Assembly: GCA_029260155.1 (NCBI GenBank)
Contig: JAJDDU010000088.1
Span: 1 to 16,912, forward strand
Origin: Phycisphaerae bacterium
Lineage (GTDB): Bacteria > Planctomycetota > Phycisphaerae > UBA1845
Length of the DNA stretch: 16,912 nucleotides
Direction: 5' to 3'
Shown piece after piece: positions 7,140 to 14,672 of the stretch. A program made the translations under genes and the position numbers. Positions within the stretch are counted from its first letter, which is position 1, and every line of letters begins with the position of its first letter. The notes below the pieces were generated by a model. That model did no database searches. It was given only the letters and a program-made list of their open reading frames with translations, and had not been told where the DNA came from.

Positions 7140-7810
7140 TACGGTTCCTCGAAGTCCTCGGCTCTGCGTTCGTAGAAGTTCTTGGCGATTTCTTCGGCGA
7201 GTGACTTTGTGAGCGCCTCGACGATGCCCTTGCGGTCCTTGGCCCGCATGACGTCGGCGGCGGAGAGATCGGCGCGAACGAGCTTGCCATCGGGGCTTTT
7301 GGGCCACAAACGAACCTTGCTGCGGTGTTCCTTCTCAAGGACATTGATGACTTTTACCGCAACGCTCATGAGCGCCGCGGAGTGCGCCTGCGCGGGATCG
7401 ACCGTAGCTTGAAAGGACCGCACCTCGATGGCGACCACCTGATCGGCCCCCAGCAACTCGCCTATTTCACGCGTTGATCGCTCGTCGAAATCCGGATTCG
7501 CCTGACGCAGGCGCGTCGCCCTCCTCGCGGCGACAATGCGTTGGGCCGCCTTGACGCGTTTCAGTTCCTCGGCGACATGCTTGGCGAGGACGGCCGTCGC
7601 CTCCGGCCAGTAGACGTGCTCCTGGAAGTCGTCAACGATGATGGCCACCGGCTGATCGGTGAACTCGAACTCCGCTTCGATGATTGGGTTCTTAACCAAC
7701 CCGGACATGAACAGCGCCTCCCCCCCGGAGTACCCGCAGCCCGCGGCGCCCGCGACGAGAATCAACGCGGTCATCACCCATGCGTTGCGATTGGCCTTAG
7801 AGATCAACAT
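7139..7810 (-). CDS. Lipoprotein of unknown function (second of a tandem pair)
   Basis: This is a 223-residue protein with a signal sequence and a lipobox-like A-A-G-C (Cys near residue 25), so it is probably membrane-anchored in the periplasm. An alternative start at Met13 also keeps the signal. After the Cys comes an alternating alpha/beta domain: V-A-I-I-V-D-D-F at about 54-61, a helix with L-A-K-H-V-A-E-E-L, then I-G-E-L-L-G-A-D-Q-V-V-A-I-E-V. This pattern resembles the CsgG/GNA1162/LpoB-type fold, by inference only. It overlaps the upstream lipoprotein gene by 14 nt and the downstream glycosyltransferase by 1 nt, so all three share a transcript. I recognise no named family. Confidence 0.8.
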   Translation of the reverse strand: MLISKANRNAWVMTALILVAGAAGCGYSGGEALFMSGLVKNPIIEAEFEFTDQPVAIIVDDFQEHVYWPEATAVLAKHVAEELKRVKAAQRIVAARRATRLRQANPDFDERSTREIGELLGADQVVAIEVRSFQATVDPAQAHSAALMSVAVKVINVLEKEHRSKVRLWPKSPDGKLVRADLSAADVMRAKDRKGIVEALTKSLAEEIAKNFYERRAEDFEEP

Positions 7811-8423
7811 CGTGGTCGTAGAACTTCCTTGCGACGGTTTCGGAGAAGAGTTCGTAAGTCTGGCGGCGGATGAGCAGTGCGTTCCGCGACGACATCAACA
7901 CCGGGGCATGTTCCGGGCAGACCGTGTTGACCGGGTTCAGTGTGTATCGGCCTATCTGGTCGGCGTCGGCGTTAATGTCACGTACGGCGATCGACGCGCT
8001 CACCTTGCCCTGAACCAGATCGGGCGTCGACGGATCGCGAATCTGGAAACCGAGCAGCTCGATGTACACTACGTAGTCGACGCCGAAGTGCTTGCCGGTG
8101 TAAGCGGGATCGATCACCGCGTCGAAATCGCGTTGCAGCAAGTCCTCAACGTCCATGGGGTCCACGATTTCGCACTCTTTGACGCCGGCGCGGATCCTGT
8201 CCCCGACGTAGGTTGCGATCTCAGTACGGATGTGAGGGTAGTCAAAGAGCGTCGCGGGCTCAGCCCAGACGAGAACGAGGGCCCGCTTGCCCTCGAGCTT
8301 GTTGAACTCAGCCGGGACGGTTCGCTTGTGCTCGCCGACGAAGATGAACGGCACCAGCCAATTGCAGCCGCACAGCGCGACGAGCATCAACGATCCCACG
8401 AAAGGGCATGCGATTCGTTTCAT
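7797..8423 (-). CDS. Lipoprotein of unknown function (first of a tandem pair)
   Basis: From the ATG at 8421-8423 this is a 208-residue protein with a signal peptide, M-K-R-I-A-C-P-F-V-G, and a lipobox L-C-G-C (Cys about residue 20). A longer frame to 8498 exists, but the internal ATG gives a proper lipoprotein signal. The body parallels the next gene: K-R-A-L-V-L-V-W, a Y-P-H-I-R-T-E-I-A helix, then F-G-V-D-Y-V-V-Y-I-E-L-L-G-F-Q, against L-G-A-D-Q-V-V-A-I-E-V-R-S-F-Q in the neighbour. The two are probably ancient tandem duplicates. Its 3' end overlaps the next gene by 14 nt. Function unknown; likely periplasmic face of a membrane. Confidence 0.8.
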   Translation of the reverse strand: MKRIACPFVGSLMLVALCGCNWLVPFIFVGEHKRTVPAEFNKLEGKRALVLVWAEPATLFDYPHIRTEIATYVGDRIRAGVKECEIVDPMDVEDLLQRDFDAVIDPAYTGKHFGVDYVVYIELLGFQIRDPSTPDLVQGKVSASIAVRDINADADQIGRYTLNPVNTVCPEHAPVLMSSRNALLIRRQTYELFSETVARKFYDHDVDL

Positions 8424-8487
8424 TACGTTCCATCCAACTACCGTACGCGGTTCGTGTCCACCACGGCACTCGGCCGACGCGATAACG

Positions 8488-9027
8488 TCAGTAGGCACCC
8501 GCGACGGTCAGGATTTTGTAGCCCCAGGCCGCCGCGAACAAGAGCACAAACACAATTACTGCTTTTTGAGGCGAAACTCTGTACCAATTGACCGACCATC
8601 GTCGCCCCGTGACGGCTGCCTCCAGGCTGGCTAGACTGCCGGCGAGCAGGCCCAGGCAGATCAACACGCCCATCGGCTGGGCTCGAAGCGCTTGCGGCAG
8701 GTTCCCCCGAACGGTGTGGGCGAACGCGGTGGTCATGCCGCAGGTCGGACAGGGGTAGCCTGTGAGTTGGAGCACCGAGCAGGCTTGCAGGCCCAATTGC
8801 CGGTGCGTGCCGGTGCCGCCCGGGTCGGGGTCAAGCCAGGCTGCGACGAGAAACGGGCTTACAAACCCGGCGAACAGTACAGCTGCGAGAAATCTGGATC
8901 GCCGACCGTGGACCATCTCTTGGCGGAGAATGAGCGGACCCAGCGGATGCGGGCTCGCGTCCGGTTCCGGCGGAAGGGTTGGATCGTTGGTGCGAACCAT
9001 ACTCAAGATCAACTCGCGCGATGGCAT
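8488..9027 (-). CDS. DUF2752 family membrane protein
   Basis: This 179-residue protein carries the DUF2752 signature C-P-T-C-G-M-T-T-A-F at 93-102, preceded by T-G-Y, and has hydrophobic segments at about 46-64, 118-138 and 156-174. The family is a small inner-membrane protein with a conserved C-P-x-C-G motif. Its role is unknown, though the Cys pair suggests metal or redox chemistry. The ATG at 9025-9027 is the longest credible start; Met10 (8998-9000) is an alternative. It leads the minus-strand group ahead of the two lipoproteins (64 nt gap) and is divergent from the sdh operon. Confidence 0.85.
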   Translation of the reverse strand: MPSRELILSMVRTNDPTLPPEPDASPHPLGPLILRQEMVHGRRSRFLAAVLFAGFVSPFLVAAWLDPDPGGTGTHRQLGLQACSVLQLTGYPCPTCGMTTAFAHTVRGNLPQALRAQPMGVLICLGLLAGSLASLEAAVTGRRWSVNWYRVSPQKAVIVFVLLFAAAWGYKILTVAGAY

Positions 9028-9106
9028 CAGAGATTCCGTCCCCCCACGTTTTGCCTAGGGCGAACGATGGGGCACCCGCCGCACAAGTGATCTACCGCCG
9101 GCGCGG

Positions 9107-9134
9107 TTGACGACCCCTGACATACTACTATAAA
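9107..9134 (+). promoter_or_regulatory. Candidate promoter of the sdh operon
   Basis: TTGACG (9107-9112), a 16-nt spacer and TATAAA (9129-9134) each match consensus at 5 of 6 positions, the best promoter-like match I noticed in the window. It predicts a start near 9141. This makes an ATG at 9134 unusable and supports the downstream GTG start for sdhC. Confidence 0.5.
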
Positions 9135-9199
9135 TGTCATTTGAGGCCAGCGGTTCGTACGCTGTCTTTAGGCGTCTAAACAGAAAGGACGGATGTCAC

Positions 9200-9970
9200 G
9201 TGGCACAGCAGGCGGCGAAAACCGATTCATTTGCGGTGCGACATCACTTTCTGATTCGGCGGCTGCACTCGCTGTGCGGGCTGGTGCCGATCGGCGTGTT
9301 CTTGTGCATTCACCTCACGGTGAACGCCTCGATCAACGCCGGCGCGGCAGAGTTCGAGACGCAAGTGGGCTACATCCACGCTTTGGGGTGGCTGCTGAAG
9401 CCCGTCGAGATCATGTTCATCTTCCTGCCGCTCCTTTTTCACGGCGTGCTCGGGCTTCAAATCTGGTTCTCCGGGCAGCCCAACGTCAGCACCTACAAGT
9501 ACGGCGGCAACTTCCGGTATATGTTTCAGCGTGTGACGGGCGGCATCGCGTTTGTGTTCATCCTCTATCACTTGTGGCATATGCACTGGCTTGGCGCGCC
9601 GTTCGGCGGAGGAAAATTCATCGCTCACGGTGAAGGCATGACGGAATCCGCAGCGACCGCGATGCAAGACGTCGTGTTCGGCGTGCCGGCGTCGGTGCTT
9701 TATGGGATCGGCGTGTTGTCTGCGGTGTACCACTTGGCCAACGGGATTTGGACCTCGCTCATTACGTGGGGTATTACGATTGGCCCGTTGGCGCAGCGGC
9801 GGGCGGGCTACGCCTGTTCGGCGTTCGGGGTAATGTTGGCGGTGGTTGGGTTGAGCGGAGTTCGGGGTTTCAAGACGTTCGAGCCCGAAGCGGACAGTCA
9901 CATGGTTGGTGTCGATACGGATGTGCCACCGCCATTTGTTAAGACAGTTAGCGATCCAGGGGGATCTTAA
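9200..9970 (+). CDS. sdhC: Succinate dehydrogenase cytochrome b558 subunit
   Basis: SdhC anchors complex II in the inner membrane and passes electrons from the iron-sulfur subunit to quinone through two b haems. The 256-residue protein has five hydrophobic segments. It shows the B. subtilis-type pattern R-R-L-H-S-L-C-G near the N-terminus and four His residues at positions matching the known dihaem ligands: H38 (C-I-H-L), H81 (F-H-G-V), H124 (L-Y-H-L) and H178 (V-Y-H-L-A-N-G). I chose GTG 9200-9202 because AAAGGA (9184-9189) lies 10 nt upstream. ATG 9134 would add 22 residues but overlaps the predicted -10 box. Its stop overlaps the sdhA start as TAATG. An acidic tail of about 35 residues follows the last membrane segment. 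Confidence 0.92.
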   Translation: MAQQAAKTDSFAVRHHFLIRRLHSLCGLVPIGVFLCIHLTVNASINAGAAEFETQVGYIHALGWLLKPVEIMFIFLPLLFHGVLGLQIWFSGQPNVSTYKYGGNFRYMFQRVTGGIAFVFILYHLWHMHWLGAPFGGGKFIAHGEGMTESAATAMQDVVFGVPASVLYGIGVLSAVYHLANGIWTSLITWGITIGPLAQRRAGYACSAFGVMLAVVGLSGVRGFKTFEPEADSHMVGVDTDVPPPFVKTVSDPGGS

Positions 9971-11955
9971 TGGCGAACGAAAAAGACCGCGTTGTGGTGA
10001 TCGGTGGCGGGTTGGCAGGCTTGGCTGCTGCGATGCGCCTGGCGGAAGCTGAAATCGAAGTCGACCTGATCAGCATGGTGCCGGTCAAGCGTTCACACAG
10101 CGTCTGCGCTCAGGGCGGCATCAACTCGGTGAACCCAGCCACGCGCGAGCTCGGCGACAGCGAGTGGCTGCACCTCGACGACACGGTTTATGGCGGGGAC
10201 TTTCTCCAGCATCAGCCGCCTGTCAAGGAGATGTGCGATTGGGGGCCGCGGATCATCGATCTCATGGATCGACTCGGTGTGTCGTTCAATCGCACGCCCG
10301 AGGGGTTCCGCGACCAGCGTCGCTTCGGCGGGACGATGTACAAGCGTACGGCGTTCGCAGGCGCGACGACCGGGCAGCAGTTGATCTACGCGCTCGACGA
10401 GCAATGCCGCCGTTGGGAATCCGAAGGGCTAATACGGAAGTTCGAGTATTGGGAGTTTCTCGGACCGATCCTGGACGACAACGGCATCTGCCGCGGCGCG
10501 GTGGCGCAAGATATGTTCAGCATGGAAGTGCGGTCGTTCCCCGCCAAAGCGCTGATCCTCGCGCACGGCGGTTGCGGGTTGATCTTTGGCCGCAGCACGA
10601 TGTCGATGATTTGCACGGGTGGAGCAGCCGGCCGTGCTTACAAGGCCGGGGTCAAGTATGCCAACGGCGAATTCTTCCAGGTTCATCCGACGGCGATTCC
10701 GGGCACTGACAAGCTGCGTTTGATGAGCGAGAGTGCACGCGGCGAAGGCGGGCGCGTGTGGGTGCCTCGCAAGCCGCAGGACGAGCGCGACCCGCGCTCC
10801 ATCCCCGAATCGGAGCGCTACTATTTCCTCGAAGAGCGCTACCCGAAATACGGCAATCTCGTTCCGCGCGACATCGCCACGCGAGAGATATTCGACATCT
10901 GCGTGAACGACAAGCTGAGCATCGACCCCGAGCGCCTCTGTGTCTACCTGGACCTCACGCACTTACCGAGCGAGACGCACCGCAAGCTTGAAGGCATTCT
11001 GGAGATTTACGAGAAGTTCCAGGCGACTGACCCGCGGGTCACGCCGATGAAGATCTTTCCCGGCGTACACTACTCCATGGGCGGTCTGTGGTGTGATTTC
11101 GAGAAGGACGAGAAGACCGGCGGATTGGCGCTCGGCTCGCCGAGAAATCATCAATCCAACGTTGAGGGCCTGTTCGTCATCGGCGAGGCTGACTACCAGT
11201 ACCACGGCGGCAACCGTCTCGGCGCCAACTCGCTCTTGAGCTGTATCTTCACGGGGATGATTGTGGCTCCCAGCGTGCAAAACTACATGTCGAGCACCAA
11301 CGGTGGCGCTACCGATCCGCCGTCAACGCTGTTCGAGAGGGAAGCGGCACGACATCAAGCGGACTGCGATGCGCTGATCGCGCGTGACGGCAACGAGAAC
11401 CCCTACACTTTGCATCAGGAACTTGGCGACTCGATGACACGCAACGTCACCGTCGTACGCGACAACGCGGCGATCAAGGAGACGCTCGTCAAAATCGACG
11501 AGATCGAGAAGCGTTACGCCAACGCGGCGCTGACTGATAAGGGCTCCTGGACCAATCAGAACCTGAGTTTTACGCGTGCGTTGGGCGACATGATCCTCTT
11601 GGCCCGCGTTATCGCGGAAGGGGCGCTCAAGCGCGACGAGTGTCGTGGCGCTCACTACAAACCCGCGTTTCAGATCAAGCCCCCGGACGCGGAAGACCCG
11701 GCCGAGATGCGTCGTCAAGCCGCCGAGTGGTGCGAGGCGTTTGCAAAGCAGATCAAGCGATGGTTGAAGACGACCATTGCCGAGAACACTCCCGATGGGC
11801 CGAGTTTTAGCTACGAAGCGGTCGATACATCGTTGATCCCTCCGCGTCCGCGAACGTACGGTCTCAAGGGCGCCGAGATCATCGATGAAGTTTGGAAACA
11901 ACGCATGGCGGGTGAGCAGGCCGGGGCGCCTACGGAACCGGTCGCAAGCGTCTAG
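9970..11955 (+). CDS. sdhA: Succinate dehydrogenase flavoprotein subunit
   Basis: SdhA oxidises succinate to fumarate with covalently bound FAD on the cytoplasmic side of the inner membrane. The 661-residue protein has the FAD-binding I-G-G-G-L-A-G at 11-17 and R-S-H-S-V-C-A-Q-G-G at 41-50, where H43 should be the flavin-linked His. H239-P-T-A-I-P-G, the active-site arginine region S-A-R-G-E-G-G at 255-261, H367 in V-H-Y-S-M-G-G, and H-G-G-N-R-L-G-A-N-S at 412-421 are all present, so it should be active. The length fits the B. subtilis/epsilon-type family better than the shorter E. coli form. It starts on the last base of sdhC and is followed 11 nt later by sdhB. Confidence 0.97.
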   Translation: MANEKDRVVVIGGGLAGLAAAMRLAEAEIEVDLISMVPVKRSHSVCAQGGINSVNPATRELGDSEWLHLDDTVYGGDFLQHQPPVKEMCDWGPRIIDLMDRLGVSFNRTPEGFRDQRRFGGTMYKRTAFAGATTGQQLIYALDEQCRRWESEGLIRKFEYWEFLGPILDDNGICRGAVAQDMFSMEVRSFPAKALILAHGGCGLIFGRSTMSMICTGGAAGRAYKAGVKYANGEFFQVHPTAIPGTDKLRLMSESARGEGGRVWVPRKPQDERDPRSIPESERYYFLEERYPKYGNLVPRDIATREIFDICVNDKLSIDPERLCVYLDLTHLPSETHRKLEGILEIYEKFQATDPRVTPMKIFPGVHYSMGGLWCDFEKDEKTGGLALGSPRNHQSNVEGLFVIGEADYQYHGGNRLGANSLLSCIFTGMIVAPSVQNYMSSTNGGATDPPSTLFEREAARHQADCDALIARDGNENPYTLHQELGDSMTRNVTVVRDNAAIKETLVKIDEIEKRYANAALTDKGSWTNQNLSFTRALGDMILLARVIAEGALKRDECRGAHYKPAFQIKPPDAEDPAEMRRQAAEWCEAFAKQIKRWLKTTIAENTPDGPSFSYEAVDTSLIPPRPRTYGLKGAEIIDEVWKQRMAGEQAGAPTEPVASV

Positions 11956-11966
11956 GATTAAATGCA

Positions 11967-12725
11967 ATGTCGAAGCAGGTGACAGTCGCTGTTAAGCGCC
12001 AAGATACGCAGACGTCCGGATCGCGATGGGAGACGTTCTCAATCCCGTACGAGCCGGGCCTGAACGTCACCACGATCCTGCAGCGTATCGCCGCCAACCC
12101 CGTGACGGTCGAGGGCGAGTCGAGCACGCCGGTCGCGTTTGACGCTTGTTGTCTTGAGGAAGTCTGCGGCGCTTGCACCATGCGTGTCAACGGTCGTGTG
12201 CGTCAGGCATGCACCGCGCTCGTGGACAATCTCCTGGCGGAGCAGCCCGACCGCATCACGCTAGAGCCGATGACCAAGTTCCCGGTGGTGCGCGATCTTC
12301 ACGTTGATCGCAGTGCCATGTTCGAGTCACTCAAGCGCGTGCACGCGTGGATCACAGCAGACGGCTACTTCGACCGCGGCGCGGCCCCGCGCATGTCCCA
12401 AGATGCTCAAGAAGACGCGTACCCGCTGACGACATGCATGACGTGCGGGTGCTGCGTCGAGTCCTGCCCTCAGTTCAATGACGGTTCGAGTTTCATCGGC
12501 CCGGCCGCAATCAGCCAGGCCGTGCTTTTCAATGAGCATCCGGTGGGCAAGTTCGACGCGAACGCCCGCATGGAGGTTCTGGCCGGCGACGGGGGTATCG
12601 CGGATTGCGGCAATGCCCAAAACTGCCTGAAGGTCTGCCCAAAAAACATCCCGCTGACGCAGTCTCTCGCCAAGGCGGGGCGGGCGGCAACGAAATACGT
12701 GATCAGCCGGTTCCTCCAGAAATAG
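11967..12725 (+). CDS. sdhB: Succinate dehydrogenase iron-sulfur subunit
   Basis: SdhB carries electrons from FAD to the cytochrome b subunit through three clusters. In the 252-residue protein the [2Fe-2S] ligands are C62, C67, C70 and C82, in a C-L-E-E-V-C-G-A-C context as in B. subtilis-type enzymes. The C-M-T-C-G-C-C-V-E-S-C-P block at 157-168, together with C214, C220 and C224 in C-G-N-A-Q-N-C-L-K-V-C-P, supplies the [4Fe-4S] and [3Fe-4S] clusters. All expected ligands are there. The gene lies 11 nt after sdhA and 17 nt before the transglutaminase-like gene, so all four genes probably share one transcript. Confidence 0.97.
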   Translation: MSKQVTVAVKRQDTQTSGSRWETFSIPYEPGLNVTTILQRIAANPVTVEGESSTPVAFDACCLEEVCGACTMRVNGRVRQACTALVDNLLAEQPDRITLEPMTKFPVVRDLHVDRSAMFESLKRVHAWITADGYFDRGAAPRMSQDAQEDAYPLTTCMTCGCCVESCPQFNDGSSFIGPAAISQAVLFNEHPVGKFDANARMEVLAGDGGIADCGNAQNCLKVCPKNIPLTQSLAKAGRAATKYVISRFLQK

Positions 12726-12742
12726 CCCGCAGGAGACATTTT

Positions 12743-14266
12743 ATGTCGCAGCGATTCACTTGTGCTCTGTGGTTGTGCTCCGTGCTCATGGCGACGCCGG
12801 CGACGCGAGCGGGCGAACCGGTCAATTACCTCGATCCGCCGCAAGGGGCGTTCGTCGACGATTGGATGATCGTTTCGCTGGACGGGGCAAAGGGCGGCTA
12901 TTCGCACAGTACGATGAGCCGAGACGGCGATACGATCGTCACGCGATCGCTGACCTACTTCAAGATCGGACGGGCCAATCAGACCGTCGAGATCCGGATG
13001 GTGCAGTCGACGAAAGAAACGCTCGCCGGGAAGCCACTTTCGTTTGGCAACACGACGCTCACCTCCGCCATCGAGACCAGGACACGCGGCACGATTAGTA
13101 ACGGTCAGGCTAAGATCGTCGCGTCGCAGTTCGGCTTTGACACGAATCAGACGGGCAAAGTTCCCGACACGGCCAAAATGACCTGGGGCATGTTCCGCGC
13201 GACGATCGAACACGGTCTCGCCCCCGGTACTTCCTATGACTTGGACATCTACGAACCAATGATGCTGGTCGACGGCACCCTCAAAGCCAACGTCACCATT
13301 GGGAAAAAAGAAACGATTCAACACCTCGGCAAACCCCGCGAAGCCACAAAAGTCACGACTTCGATGAATATGGCGTTTGGGACGGTGGACTCCGTCGGGT
13401 TCGTCGACGACACGGGGCAGGTGCTTCGAGCCGAAACAAACATCGCGGGAATGGCCATGACCCTCGTGTTGGCGGACAGAGAATCTGCGCTGAAGGACTT
13501 CGCAGCCCCGGAGTTCTTCATGGACACGCTGGTCAAGGTCAGTCGGCCCATCGATCGCGACACCGCAAAACTCGTCAACTACAAGCTCAAGGTTGTCGGC
13601 GTCGATCAGAAACTGCCCCAACTGCCCACCACGCCCGCGCAAAAGCCTGGCGCAAACACGGGTCGCTCGGCCATCGTTAAGGTCAGCAGATTGAATCACC
13701 AAGCGTTGAGACAAGCGGGACCCGCGACTGCGTCCGAGTCGATGCGCGAGTACCTCGCCGCCAGCCCGTCCATCAACGCGAAAGACGAGGCGATCATTCG
13801 CATGGCGGAAACGGCTGCGGGTGACACAACGCAACCCTACGCTCTTGCCGACAAGCTGCGTGTGTATGTGAGCAAGGTCATCATCGAGAAGAACCTCAGC
13901 GTCGGCTTTGCGACGGCCAGCGAAGTGTGTCGCAACCGGGCGGGCGATTGCACGGAACACGCTGTTCTGCTTGCGGCGCTCGGTCGCGCGCGGGGCATTC
14001 CCTCGCGCATCGTCGTTGGGCTTGCCTACGTTCCCAGTTTCGTGGGCGTGCAGAACGTCTTCGGCTTCCACATGTGGACGCAGTTCAACATTGGCGGCCA
14101 GTGGGTTGACTTCGACGCCGCGTTGCACGAATCAGATTGCAGCCCGGCACGCATCGCACTGGCTACTTCTGCCCTGAAGGACACCTCCATCGGCGAAATC
14201 GCGATGGCCATCATGGACGTTGTCCGCGGGTTGGAAATCGAAATCGTGTCCGTCGAGTCCAGGTGA
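12743..14266 (+). CDS. Secreted transglutaminase-like superfamily protein
   Basis: This is a 507-residue protein with a signal peptide (hydrophobic core at about 7-17, cleavage near T-R-A-G at 21-24), so it acts in the periplasm or outside. The ATG at 12743 has AGGAG (12731-12735) 7 nt upstream. A long N-terminal beta-rich region (about 25-320) precedes a C-terminal transglutaminase/protease-like domain. Its catalytic Cys is C403 in G-D-C-T-E-H-A, His is H443 in F-H-M-W-T-Q-F, and Asp is D458 (or D456) in W-V-D-F-D-A. The family cleaves or cross-links amide bonds; bacterial members are often proteases. The gene is only 17 nt from sdhB, an unexpected partner, and the substrate cannot be inferred. 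Confidence 0.9.
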   Translation: MSQRFTCALWLCSVLMATPATRAGEPVNYLDPPQGAFVDDWMIVSLDGAKGGYSHSTMSRDGDTIVTRSLTYFKIGRANQTVEIRMVQSTKETLAGKPLSFGNTTLTSAIETRTRGTISNGQAKIVASQFGFDTNQTGKVPDTAKMTWGMFRATIEHGLAPGTSYDLDIYEPMMLVDGTLKANVTIGKKETIQHLGKPREATKVTTSMNMAFGTVDSVGFVDDTGQVLRAETNIAGMAMTLVLADRESALKDFAAPEFFMDTLVKVSRPIDRDTAKLVNYKLKVVGVDQKLPQLPTTPAQKPGANTGRSAIVKVSRLNHQALRQAGPATASESMREYLAASPSINAKDEAIIRMAETAAGDTTQPYALADKLRVYVSKVIIEKNLSVGFATASEVCRNRAGDCTEHAVLLAALGRARGIPSRIVVGLAYVPSFVGVQNVFGFHMWTQFNIGGQWVDFDAALHESDCSPARIALATSALKDTSIGEIAMAIMDVVRGLEIEIVSVESR

Positions 14267-14276
14267 ATCAAAAGTA

Positions 14277-14344
14277 ACGGGATCCAGCGCCTGATGCGTC
14301 CCGCCCACACGGGCGGGTCGGACTCGCACTTCGCTGGATCCCGT
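14277..14344 (+). terminator. Nested inverted repeat after the sdh/transglutaminase operon
   Basis: A perfect 13-bp inverted repeat, ACGGGATCCAGCG (14277-14289) and its complement (14332-14344), encloses a second perfect hairpin, CCCGCCC-ACAC-GGGCGGG (14300-14317). It begins 11 nt after the transglutaminase stop. The stems are strong enough to stall RNA polymerase and protect the 3' end, but only a broken T-rich stretch follows, so it is not a textbook intrinsic terminator. It may also be a copy of a dispersed intergenic repeat. Confidence 0.45.
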
Positions 14345-14672
14345 AGGCGCGTTTCTATTCCGATGCGCGCACCGCTTTCGCGAGCGATACGGCATCGGTT
14401 TTCGCTGGTGGCGACGGTGTTCGAACTGGCCGTCTCCATAATGCGTCGCACCAGGTGTCGGTCCACCCGAGGTCACGGTTTTACGAACAGTTGCTTGCGG
14501 ACGTGCTCATTCGCGACGCACGCCCCATTCGCCCATCGAGAGGCGTCCTGTGACAGTTATTCAAGTGAGGATGATGGTGGGATTTTGGAATGTTCCTCGC
14601 TATGATAGAGACGTGGCAGGGTGAACCCGAGTTCAGCCGAATCCATGCGAGCCCGAGAATCGATCGACCGTC
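14345..14672. other. Intergenic stretch without a recognisable gene
   Basis: Between the nested hairpin and the next gene I find no convincing coding frame on either strand. A TATGAT at 14601-14606 resembles a -10 box about 67 nt before the next ATG, but no good -35 element stands at 16-18 nt, so a promoter is only suspected. Short frames here lack ribosome sites and familiar motifs. Confidence 0.5.

Noticed and set aside
7140..7307. An N-terminal extension of the minus-strand glycosyltransferase
   Set aside because: The extra 56 residues are Arg-rich and lie in the coding region of the lipoprotein. The ATG at 7139 begins exactly at the Rossmann strand and overlaps the lipoprotein stop.
12470..14128. 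A 552-codon open frame on the minus strand opposite the transglutaminase-like gene and the end of sdhB
   Set aside because: It is a high-GC shadow: the opposite frame encodes a complete signal peptide, catalytic triad and ribosome site, while this one is rich in Arg/His/Asp and shows no domain.
14585..14606. TTGGAA and TATGAT as a promoter for the dockerin-tailed gene
   Set aside because: The spacer would be only 10 nt, far too short for a sigma70 promoter.
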